Positions 1 through 5,230 of a DNA stretch of 6,716 nucleotides are shown piece by piece; within the stretch, counting starts at the first letter, position 1; each line of letters starts with the position of its first letter. Origin of the DNA: an uncultured Eubacteriales bacterium (GTDB lineage: Bacteria > Bacillota > Clostridia > Oscillospirales > CAG-272); the NCBI GenBank assembly GCA_934467435.1, contig CAKSLR010000071.1:1-6716 (forward strand), in the 5' to 3' direction. The position numbers and the translations under genes are program-made. Under the pieces are notes generated by a model. It searched no databases and was not told the DNA's origin. It saw nothing but the letters and a program-made list of their open reading frames with translations.

Positions 1-10
1 GAAAAAGCCC

Positions 11-39
11 TTGCGATTTTTGAAAAAATATGCTATGAT
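11..39 (+). promoter_or_regulatory. rpsT promoter (sigma-A type, extended -10)
   Basis: The -35 element TTGCGA (11-16) lies exactly 17 nt before the -10 element TATGAT (34-39). The -10 is preceded by TGC (31-33), which makes it an extended -10. Transcription would start near position 46, leaving a leader of about 78 nt before rpsT. The -35 matches consensus at only 4 of 6 positions, but the spacing and extended -10 make this a convincing housekeeping promoter. Confidence 0.75.
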
Positions 40-58
40 AATCGAGTGAATAGTCATT

Positions 59-88
59 GCCGTTGCACACCCTCTCAGGTGCGGTGGC
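59..88 (+). promoter_or_regulatory. rpsT leader hairpin with loop complementary to the Shine-Dalgarno
   Basis: In the rpsT 5' leader, bases 59-68 can pair with 79-88 to give a 10-bp stem (three G-U pairs) enclosing a 10-nt loop. Loop bases CCTCT (71-75) are complementary to AGAGG (103-107), the 5' part of the rpsT ribosome binding site. A loop-to-SD pseudoknot could therefore reduce initiation. Ribosomal protein genes are often controlled by their own product through leader structures, and S20 is autoregulated in E. coli. That this hairpin does so here is inference; only the complementarity is seen. Confidence 0.45.
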
Positions 89-123
89 AAGCCCAAAAAA
101 TCAGAGGAGGTTTCAGAAAAGAT

Positions 124-387
124 ATGCCGAATATCAAATCCGCGAAAAAGCGCGTTAAAGTCATTCGCACCAAGACCCTGCAGAACCAGATTTTCCGCAC
201 CCAGATGCGCAACATCATCAAGAAGTACAACATTGCGCTGGAGTCCGGCGATAAGGAACAGGCTTGTGCCGCTTACCGTCTTGCCGTGAAGAAGATCGAC
301 CAGGCTGTCAGCCACGGGATTCTTCACAAGAACAACGCTGCCCGCAAGAAGAGCGCGTTCACCATTAAACTCAACCAGATGGCGTAA
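124..387 (+). CDS. rpsT: 30S ribosomal protein S20
   Basis: This 87-residue protein is bacterial S20 (bS20), a small basic helical protein that binds 16S rRNA and helps assemble the 30S subunit. It opens with the hallmark MPNIKSAKKRV and carries the conserved C-terminal block KKIDQAVSHGILHKNNAARKKS (given in parts: KKIDQAV at 56-62, HKNNAARKKS at 68-77). Its length is normal for the family. The start is the ATG at 124, preceded by AGAGGAGG (103-110). An in-frame GTG at 46 would add 26 residues unlike any S20, and it sits at the predicted transcription start, so it was rejected. The gene is monocistronic: it has its own promoter upstream and a strong terminator 12 nt after the stop codon. It converges with the aminotransferase gene. 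Confidence 0.97.
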   Translation: MPNIKSAKKRVKVIRTKTLQNQIFRTQMRNIIKKYNIALESGDKEQACAAYRLAVKKIDQAVSHGILHKNNAARKKSAFTIKLNQMA

Positions 388-399
388 GTCATAAAAACA

Positions 400-436
400 A
401 ACAGCACACGGAAGACCCACCGTGTGCTGTTTTTTT
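400..436. terminator. Bidirectional intrinsic terminator between rpsT and the aminotransferase gene
   Basis: A perfect 12-bp stem (400-411 with 420-431) encloses an 8-nt loop. It is followed on the + strand by a T run (430-436). On the minus strand the stem is followed by a T-rich tract (complement of 390-399). It therefore serves both convergent transcripts, and the minus-strand gene stops right at its edge (436-438). Confidence 0.92.
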
Positions 437-1611
437 CACCTTTGCCGTTCTCTAAGGAACGCGGCGAGCCGTCCGAGCGCCTCGTGAATATGCTCGGTCG
501 AATAGCAATACGATGCGCGGACAAAGCCTTCCCCGCCCCGTCCGAACGCCGTGCCGGGCACAAGAGCAACGTGCTTTTCGTAAAGAAGTTTTTCGCAAAA
601 TTCCTCACTGGTCATGCCGGTTCCCGCAATACAGGGGAAGGCATAGAACGCCCCGCGCGGTTCCCGACAGGGCAACCCGATCTCACGCAGACCATGCACA
701 ATGATCCGGCGGCGCACATCGTACTCTTCCCGCATTTCCTCCACTTCCGCATCGCAATGCAACAGCGCCTCGCACGCCGCATACTGGGAAACCGTCGGCG
801 CACACATGATGGCGTACTGGTGCAGTTTGGTCATCTGCCCGAGGACTTCCTTCGGTCCGCAGGCAAACCCCAGCCGCCAACCCGTCATGGAAAACGCTTT
901 GGAGAAACCGTTAATCAGTACGGTGCGCTCCCGAAGATCGTCCACCGCCGCGGGGGAAACATGGCGCGTGGCACCGAACGTCAACTCGGCATAAATCTCA
1001 TCTGAAATGACCAGAATATCCGTTCCGTGCAGCACCTCGGCAAGGCGACGGATGTCCTCTTCCTCCATGATTGCCCCGGTTGGGTTGCAGGGATAAGGGA
1101 GCACGAGCGCCTTGGTACGCGGCGTCATGGCGGCGCGCAGCGCCGCGGGGGTCACCTTGAAATCGTCCTCCGCCCGGGTTTCTATGATAACGGGAACGCC
1201 GCCCGCCATCCGCGTCAGCGGTTCATAGCACACGTAACTCGGCTGCGGAATGATGACCTCATCCCCCGGCTCCACAACGGCGCGGATGCACATGTCGATT
1301 GCCTCGCTGCCGCCGACGGTCAGAAGAATCTCGTCCTCCGGGCGGTAGGAAACGCCGTATTTCCGTGCCAGATACGCGGCAACGTTCTGCCGCAGAGAAA
1401 GCAGCCCGCGATTGGCGGAATAGCGGGTCTTTCCGAGTTCGAGCGTTTTGATGGCTGCCTGGCGGATGCGCCACGGGGTCGGGAAATCCGGCTCACCGAC
1501 GCCGAGGGAAATCACATCCTCCATCGTGTTGGCAATATCAAAAAATTTTCGGATGCCGGATGGCGGCATCTCCCGCACCGTACGGGAAAGAACGCGCTCA
1601 TAATTCAGCAT
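436..1611 (-). CDS. PLP-dependent class I/II aminotransferase (PatA/AspB-like)
   Basis: The 391-residue product is a fold-type I aminotransferase that moves an amino group between an amino acid and a 2-oxoacid using pyridoxal phosphate in the cytoplasm. Diagnostic elements in order are: SLGVGEPDFPTP near residues 35-46; PCNPTG (174-179) with the cofactor-contacting Asn176; SDEIY (203-207) with Asp204 and Tyr207; NGFSKAFSMTGWRLG (234-248) with the Schiff-base Lys238 and Arg246; and FVRASY (363-368) with Arg365, expected to bind the substrate alpha-carboxylate. The length is normal. The start ATG (1609-1611) has AAAGGA (complement of 1619-1624) 7 nt upstream and overlaps the end of the lrp-like gene by 7 nt, implying co-transcription and translational coupling. 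Substrate cannot be read from the protein alone. The T-box leader upstream, probably alanine-specific, makes an alanine-forming (glutamate-pyruvate) activity the leading guess; aspartate or aromatic substrates remain possible. Confidence 0.93.
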   Translation of the reverse strand: MLNYERVLSRTVREMPPSGIRKFFDIANTMEDVISLGVGEPDFPTPWRIRQAAIKTLELGKTRYSANRGLLSLRQNVAAYLARKYGVSYRPEDEILLTVGGSEAIDMCIRAVVEPGDEVIIPQPSYVCYEPLTRMAGGVPVIIETRAEDDFKVTPAALRAAMTPRTKALVLPYPCNPTGAIMEEEDIRRLAEVLHGTDILVISDEIYAELTFGATRHVSPAAVDDLRERTVLINGFSKAFSMTGWRLGFACGPKEVLGQMTKLHQYAIMCAPTVSQYAACEALLHCDAEVEEMREEYDVRRRIIVHGLREIGLPCREPRGAFYAFPCIAGTGMTSEEFCEKLLYEKHVALVPGTAFGRGGEGFVRASYCYSTEHIHEALGRLAAFLRERQR

Positions 1612-2090
1612 AAGGAAATCCTTTCCCGCTCATCGGGATCACGGCCGCCGAGCGGCACATCCAGTTCTTTATAGCGGCGCAGCACAAAATGCGTGGCGGT
1701 GGAAGTAACGGAATCCAGCGTGGAAAGTTCTTTTGCCACGAACATGGCAACCTCCTGAAAAGTTTTGCCCTTCACCACCACACTGAGATCATATGTGCCC
1801 GACATCAGAAAAACCGACTCCACCTCCGGGTAGCGCGAAACGCGCTCGGCAACCTCTTCAAAACCGTAACCCGTTTTGGGGGTGACCTTCAGTTCAATGA
1901 TGGCGGAAACGTAGTTGGAGCCGACCTTATCCCAGTCGATGACCGCTTTATAGCCGCGGATGATGCCCTCTTCCTCCATCGCCGCAATCTCGGCGCGGAT
2001 TTCCTCTTCCTTTACTCCCAGCACCACCGCAATATCGACGGCTGTCATTTTGGCATTTTTGCCGATCAGTTTCAGAATTGCCTGTCTCAC
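1605..2090 (-). CDS. Lrp/AsnC family transcriptional regulator
   Basis: This 161-residue protein has the two-part Lrp/AsnC layout. The N-terminal winged helix-turn-helix spans about residues 2-52 and ends in EEEGIIRGYKAVID (39-52), the typical helix-to-linker motif. A C-terminal RAM effector-binding domain spans about 60-137 and includes MSGTYDLSVVVKGK (96-109), which matches the conserved G-x-YD-hydrophobic loop of the family. The start is the GTG at 2088-2090: AAAGGAG (complement of 2098-2104) lies 7 nt upstream. Any longer reading would run back through the T-box terminator, so the upstream in-frame codons are leader, not protein. Lrp proteins sense amino acids, commonly regulate neighbouring amino-acid genes and act as oligomers. 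The aminotransferase that follows with a 7-nt overlap is the likely metabolic partner. The effector is unknown. Confidence 0.92.
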   Translation of the reverse strand: MRQAILKLIGKNAKMTAVDIAVVLGVKEEEIRAEIAAMEEEGIIRGYKAVIDWDKVGSNYVSAIIELKVTPKTGYGFEEVAERVSRYPEVESVFLMSGTYDLSVVVKGKTFQEVAMFVAKELSTLDSVTSTATHFVLRRYKELDVPLGGRDPDERERISLC

Positions 2091-2111
2091 CCTATATCTC
2101 CTTTCCGTAAT

Positions 2112-2150
2112 AAAAAACGCCCCAAATATCCCAAAGGGATATTCAGGGCG
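2112..2150 (-). terminator. T-box regulated intrinsic terminator
   Basis: On the minus strand, the complements of 2136-2150 and 2118-2132 form a 15-bp stem (two G-U pairs) with a 3-nt loop, followed by six U (complement of 2112-2117). Its 5' arm contains the CCGC and part of the CCTGA segment needed by the antiterminator, so the two structures exclude each other. The lrp ribosome binding site lies beyond the U run, so control is by transcription termination rather than by hiding the RBS. Confidence 0.93.
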
Positions 2151-2387
2151 GAACGAACCGCGGTACCACCTGATTTCGGGAGAAATCTCCCGCACTTGAC
2201 CGATGCCCTGCGACACCGTTTCCTTTTAACGGGGGAAAACCGACCCGGCATACTCCATTCCGCCGGGCAGCTCGGAAACTGCTTCCGATGTGCCGCGCCC
2301 GGACTTTCACCAACCGTCCTCTCTCTCTTGCGCGGGGAACCACCGTACTCCTTTTCGTCAAAGCCTTTCGCAAAAACAAATTGTATT
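2112..2387 (-). promoter_or_regulatory. T-box riboswitch (tRNA-sensing leader), probably alanine-specific
   Basis: Read on the minus strand, the leader shows the T-box elements in order. They are: the AGUA box (complement of 2346-2349); the AG-rich bulge (2319-2329); a GGAC/GTCC stem closing the GGTTGGTG distal loop (2308-2315); a candidate specifier loop with GAA followed by GCA (2280-2282); the conserved GAGC segment; a second AGTA element; Stem III (2177-2192, 7-bp arms); and the canonical T-box AGGTGGTACCGCGG around 2158-2171. Antiterminator helices pair 2169-2173 with 2143-2147 and 2158-2161 with 2148-2151, leaving the TGGTACC bulge. T-boxes sense uncharged tRNA and switch transcription on. 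GCA would mean tRNA-Ala, and bulge UGGU pairs with discriminator A73, which fits Ala or Ile but not Ser. ATC (2287-2289, Ile) is the main alternative specifier. The class is certain; the amino acid is not. Confidence 0.95.
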
Positions 2388-2393
2388 TTTTGT

Positions 2394-2422
2394 ATTATAA
2401 CGGATTCTCTTGCATTTGTCAA
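2394..2422 (-). promoter_or_regulatory. Consensus sigma-A promoter for the T-box operon
   Basis: On the minus strand a perfect TTGACA (complement of 2417-2422) is followed after 17 nt by a perfect TATAAT (complement of 2394-2399). Transcription should start near 2387. A full-consensus promoter is typical where output is limited downstream, here by the T-box terminator. Confidence 0.93.
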
Positions 2423-2441
2423 GTATTTTTTGAAAAATAAG

Positions 2442-2460
2442 ACGGCAAAAACCGAACCGT
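2442..2460 (-). terminator. Weak terminator-like hairpin after pdp
   Basis: Downstream of the pdp stop, the minus strand can form a short ACGG/CCGT hairpin (complement of 2457-2460 with 2442-2445, 11-nt loop) followed by a U-rich tract (complement of 2431-2440). The stem is only 4 bp, so termination is probably incomplete. Some cdd-pdp transcription may run into the T-box leader 20-50 nt further on, where the T-box terminator would stop it unless tRNA is bound. Confidence 0.3.
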
Positions 2461-2472
2461 ACGCAAAATACG

Positions 2473-3777
2473 TCACGATTCGACCCGTCCGTGAATCAAA
2501 GGTCGTCTTGCCGGCGGTTCTGCCCCATAGGTCGTGGCGGCATGCAGGCGCTCTTCTGCTGCGGCAAACGCCGCATCCTCTTTGCCGTACAGAACGGCAA
2601 TCACCTCACCGGCGCGCACCTTGTCCCCGGTCTTTTTTTGCAGGCGTATGCCTGCGGCGAGATCGATGACATCGTCTTTTTTGCTGCGCCCCGCGCCGAG
2701 AAGGAGCGCGGCGCTGCCGTACCCCTCGGCATCCATATGCGTGATATAACCGTCCTCCCTTGCCGGAACCGCACGGCTTTGCGGCGCATGGGGCAGGCGG
2801 CGTACATCGTCCACCGCCGTCACTTCCCCGCCCTGCGCCTCCACCATCGCACGGAACGCCGAAAACGCGCTTCCGTCCCGCAGGGCTTTTTCTGCCATAC
2901 GCCGGCACGCCTCCCGGGTACCTCGGTCGGCAAGCCCCAGCATTTCGGCAGAAAGGATCAGGCAGAGTTCCGTAAAGTCCGCGGGACCTTCCCCACGCAT
3001 GGTAGCAATCGCTTCTTCCACCTCCAGCGCGTTGCCGATGGTGTTGCCGAGCGGGGCATCCATATCGGTGAGCAGCGCCACCGTCCGCTTGCCCGCGCGG
3101 CGACCGATTTCCACCATCTGCCCGGCAAGGGCGCGGGCTTCTCCTTCCGTCTTCATAAATGCGCCGCTGCCGGTCTTGACGTCAAGAAGAATCCCGTCGT
3201 CGTCCGCCGCCAGTTTTTTGCCCATGATGCTGGAGGCAATCAGCGGCAGGCTATCTACGGTCGCCGTTACGTCCCGCAGGGCGTAGAGCATTTTGTCTGC
3301 CGGTGCCAGCGCCGTGCTCTGCCCGACGATGGCAATGCCGGTACGCCGGACGCAGCGAACGAACTCTTCTTCCGAAAGGTCGGTGCGGAAACCGGGAATC
3401 GACTCCAGCTTATCAATCGTGCCGCCGGTGTGACCGAGCCCCCTGCCGCTCATTTTTGCAATGGTCAGCCCGCACGCTGCCGCGATGGGCGCCACGACCA
3501 GACTGGTCTTATCGCCCACGCCGCCGGTGGAATGTTTATCCACACGAAAACCGGGCAGGGCGGAAAAATCGGGGCGCTTGCCCGAATCGCGGATGGCAAA
3601 AGTGAGTGATGCCGTCTCAGCGGCGCTCATCCCGCGAAAATAGATTGCCATCAGCAGTGCCGCCGCCTGGTAATCGGGAATCTCCCCCGCCACATAGCCG
3701 CGAATGAAAAAGGAAATCTCCGCATCCGACAGGCTGCCGCCATCCCGCTTCTTTTTGATGATATCATACATTCTCAT
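2473..3777 (-). CDS. pdp: Pyrimidine-nucleoside phosphorylase
   Basis: The 434-residue protein reversibly splits uridine or thymidine with phosphate to give the free base and (deoxy)ribose-1-phosphate in pyrimidine salvage. It has KHSTGGVGDKTS (81-92), which binds phosphate, and the family signature SGRGLGHTGGTIDKLE (110-125). Arg168, Ser183 and Lys187, the base-contacting residues of Bacillus PyNP, are all present at the same numbers. The C-terminal alpha/beta domain has the usual glycine-rich DGYITHMDAEGYG and KKTGDKVRAGE segments. The start ATG (3775-3777) gives the family's MRM-like N terminus and has GGAG 8 nt upstream; in-frame codons further upstream lie inside cdd and were rejected. 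The start overlaps the cdd stop as ATGA, so the pair is translationally coupled. DeoA (strict thymidine phosphorylase) is the alternative; the length and N terminus favour PyNP. Confidence 0.96.
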   Translation of the reverse strand: MRMYDIIKKKRDGGSLSDAEISFFIRGYVAGEIPDYQAAALLMAIYFRGMSAAETASLTFAIRDSGKRPDFSALPGFRVDKHSTGGVGDKTSLVVAPIAAACGLTIAKMSGRGLGHTGGTIDKLESIPGFRTDLSEEEFVRCVRRTGIAIVGQSTALAPADKMLYALRDVTATVDSLPLIASSIMGKKLAADDDGILLDVKTGSGAFMKTEGEARALAGQMVEIGRRAGKRTVALLTDMDAPLGNTIGNALEVEEAIATMRGEGPADFTELCLILSAEMLGLADRGTREACRRMAEKALRDGSAFSAFRAMVEAQGGEVTAVDDVRRLPHAPQSRAVPAREDGYITHMDAEGYGSAALLLGAGRSKKDDVIDLAAGIRLQKKTGDKVRAGEVIAVLYGKEDAAFAAAEERLHAATTYGAEPPARRPLIHGRVES

Positions 3778-4187
3778 CCGTGTTTCTCCATATCGGCGGC
3801 GGAAAACGAAAGGGGCAGAAGATTGACGAGCGGGTGGGCAACGATCTCTTCCTCCGTGCCGAGCAGCACACGGAACTCCGCCCCGCAAAATTCCGAGAGT
3901 GCCTGGCGGCAAATCCCGCAGGGCGGGCAAAACGCCCCTCTCTCCCCCTGCTTTGCCCCGGTAACGGCAATGGCAGTAAAGCGCCGCTCTCCCGCACTGA
4001 CGGCAACGGCAAGAGCGCTGCGCTCTGCGCAGACGGTGGCGGAGAACGAGGCGTTCTCCACATTGCAGCCGAGATATACCTGCCCGCTCTCCCCCAGCAG
4101 CGCTGCACCGACCGCAAAGCCGGAATACGGCGCATACGCGCGCTCTCTTGCCCGACAGGCAAGGCGCATCAGTTCCCGATCCTCCAT
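3774..4187 (-). CDS. cdd: Cytidine deaminase
   Basis: The 137-residue product is a homotetrameric-type, zinc-dependent cytidine/deoxycytidine deaminase, converting cytidine to uridine, the substrate of the next gene. The substrate-binding NVENASF (42-48) is followed by CAERSA (53-58), with zinc ligand Cys53 and catalytic Glu55. PPCGICRQ (88-95) supplies zinc ligands Cys90 and Cys93. The length matches Bacillus Cdd. The ATG (4185-4187) is preceded by an AAGGA-type site about 9 nt upstream. The gene is first in the cdd-pdp operon; together they turn cytidine into uracil and ribose-1-phosphate. It is transcribed divergently from the hydrolase gene at 4326. Confidence 0.96.
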   Translation of the reverse strand: MEDRELMRLACRARERAYAPYSGFAVGAALLGESGQVYLGCNVENASFSATVCAERSALAVAVSAGERRFTAIAVTGAKQGERGAFCPPCGICRQALSEFCGAEFRVLLGTEEEIVAHPLVNLLPLSFSAADMEKHG

Positions 4188-4215
4188 TTCTCTCTTTCCT
4201 TTCCGTTTTTTATCT

Positions 4216-4245
4216 ATTATACACGGAAAGGCGCAGATAAATCAA
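4216..4245 (-). promoter_or_regulatory. cdd-pdp promoter
   Basis: On the minus strand TTGATT (complement of 4240-4245) is followed after 18 nt by a perfect TATAAT (complement of 4216-4221). The predicted transcription start near 4209 gives a short leader of about 20 nt. No operator or riboswitch is visible in it. Confidence 0.75.
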
Positions 4246-4266
4246 GAGAAAAATAAACGTCATGCC

Positions 4267-4295
4267 TTGCAAACCGGAAAAAACCATGTTATACT
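4267..4295 (+). promoter_or_regulatory. Promoter of the MBL-fold hydrolase gene (extended -10)
   Basis: TTGCAA (4267-4272) lies 17 nt before TATACT (4290-4295), which is preceded by TGT (4287-4289), an extended -10. Its -35 is 21 bp from the -35 of the divergent cdd promoter, so the two promoters stand back to back. Confidence 0.75.
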
Positions 4296-4325
4296 ATCCA
4301 CAAAAGAAGAAAAGGAGCCAGAGCC

Positions 4326-5153
4326 ATGAAGATCCAATACTACGGAACCGCCGCCTACGAAGGCATCCCCTCCCTGTTTTGCCAGTGTGAAACCTGCCGC
4401 ATTGCACGGGAACGCGGCGGCAAGAACATCCGCACGCGGGCGCAGGCGCTGATCGATGATAAAATTCTGATAGATTTCGGTCCCGATACCGTAGCGCACA
4501 ACCTGCGCTTTGCCCCGGATTGGAACCGCATCACCCATTGTCTGATCACCCACAGCCATTCCGACCATTTTTACCCCGAGGATGCGGAAATGTCCGGTCC
4601 CGGCTACGCCGTCGGCATCCGCACCAAACTTCACTACTATGCCGACCGCGCCGCCTATGACCGCCTTGCGGCATCCTTTGACAACCACCCTGAGCGCTTT
4701 GCCGAAACCGCGGATGCCACCCGCGTGACGGTGGGCGACCCCTTCTCTTTTGACGGCTACACCGTCCTTGCCGTGCGTGCTAACCACGCGCCGGACACCA
4801 CCCCCGTGGTTTACGCGCTGACGGATGGCAAGAAGCGGATGCTGTACGCCCACGATACCGGGTTGCTTTCTGACGAGAGCAAAGCCACGCTCGCCATTTT
4901 CGGGCGGTTTGATTTTGTTTCACTGGACTGCACCGGTGCCTTCAAACCCGGTTGGGTCAACGGGCATATGTGCCTCGAAACCTGTCTCGGAGTCGTGAAA
5001 GAAATGAAAGAAACGGGCATGGCGGATGACCGCACGATCTTTGTGGTGAACCACTTCTCCCACAACGGCGGAGCCCTGCACGAGGAAATGGAGCAAGCCA
5101 TGGCACCCCACGGCATTCTTGTCGCCTACGACGGTATGACCGTAGAATTCTGA
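4326..5153 (+). CDS. PhnP-like metallo-beta-lactamase-fold hydrolase
   Basis: This 275-residue cytoplasmic protein belongs to the metallo-beta-lactamase superfamily, closest in motif layout to PhnP-type phosphodiesterases. Near the N terminus, GTAAYEGIPSLFCQCETC ends in a Cys19/Cys21/Cys24 cluster, which resembles the structural zinc site of PhnP. RTRAQALID and ILIDFGPD (47-54) follow, also PhnP-like. The catalytic HSHSDH (76-81) provides the metal site with His154 (RANH), Asp177 (AHDTG) and His243/His246 (NHFSH) as further candidate ligands. AAAGGAG (4311-4317) sits 8 nt before the ATG. The gene is alone in its transcript. No phn (C-P lyase) genes are nearby, so the substrate is not implied by context; PhnP acts on a cyclic ribose phosphate. 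Calling it phnP would be an over-reach. Confidence 0.88.
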   Translation: MKIQYYGTAAYEGIPSLFCQCETCRIARERGGKNIRTRAQALIDDKILIDFGPDTVAHNLRFAPDWNRITHCLITHSHSDHFYPEDAEMSGPGYAVGIRTKLHYYADRAAYDRLAASFDNHPERFAETADATRVTVGDPFSFDGYTVLAVRANHAPDTTPVVYALTDGKKRMLYAHDTGLLSDESKATLAIFGRFDFVSLDCTGAFKPGWVNGHMCLETCLGVVKEMKETGMADDRTIFVVNHFSHNGGALHEEMEQAMAPHGILVAYDGMTVEF

Positions 5154-5189
5154 AAAAAGCGCACCGTCCTTACGGGCGGTGCGCTTTTT
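5153..5189. terminator. Strong bidirectional terminator after the hydrolase gene
   Basis: An 11-bp GC-rich stem (5159-5169 with 5174-5184, one G-U pair, 4-nt loop) is flanked by A (5153-5158) and T (5185-5189) runs that extend the pairing and act as U tracts in both directions. It follows the stop codon directly and would also stop minus-strand transcription from the decayed gene. Confidence 0.92.
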
Positions 5190-5193
5190 ACGG

Positions 5194-5228
5194 AAAGGAC
5201 CCGAACGCATTTGCGCTCGGGTTCCTTT
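5194..5228. repeat. Second, adjacent inverted repeat
   Basis: Bases 5194-5204 pair with 5217-5228 (one bulged T at 5222). After an A/C mismatch, 5206-5208 pair with 5213-5215 around an ATTT loop. It lies 5 nt from the previous terminator and may be the original 3' hairpin of the decayed minus-strand gene or a back-up terminator. Its own U tract is weak on the minus strand. Confidence 0.6.
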
Positions 5229-5230
5229 TG

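Noticed and set aside
46..123. In-frame GTG-initiated extension of rpsT
   Set aside because: It would add 26 residues not found in S20, starts at the predicted transcription start, and ignores the strong RBS just before ATG 124.
2091..2216. Upstream in-frame extension of the lrp-like gene
   Set aside because: It reads through the T-box motif and terminator; the GTG at 2090 has a well-spaced AAAGGAG and gives the normal family length.
2286..2289. Isoleucine (ATC) or serine (AGC) specifier in the T-box
   Set aside because: AGC conflicts with the UGGU bulge because tRNA-Ser has G73. ATC is compatible with the bulge but sits where the upper Stem I helix can form; kept only as an alternative.
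1689..2669. Open frame on the + strand opposite lrp and the T-box leader
   Set aside because: It crosses a regulatory RNA and an intergenic promoter on the other strand and has no recognisable domain.
3536..3544. Perfect DnaA-box-like TTATCCACA
   Set aside because: It is isolated and falls on conserved codons of the pdp phosphate-binding motif; a near-match at 4294-4302 is also alone, so there is no origin-like cluster.
2491..3609. Long open frame on the + strand opposite pdp
   Set aside because: It is antisense to a clear PyNP gene, has no family motifs, and is expected from the GC-rich codon use of the true gene.
3778..3930. Upstream in-frame extension of pdp
   Set aside because: It lies within cdd in another frame; ATG 3777 gives the exact PyNP numbering and has an RBS.
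4260..4853. Minus-strand open frame opposite the MBL-fold gene
   Set aside because: Its composition looks like a shadow of the real gene, and it runs through the divergent promoter region.
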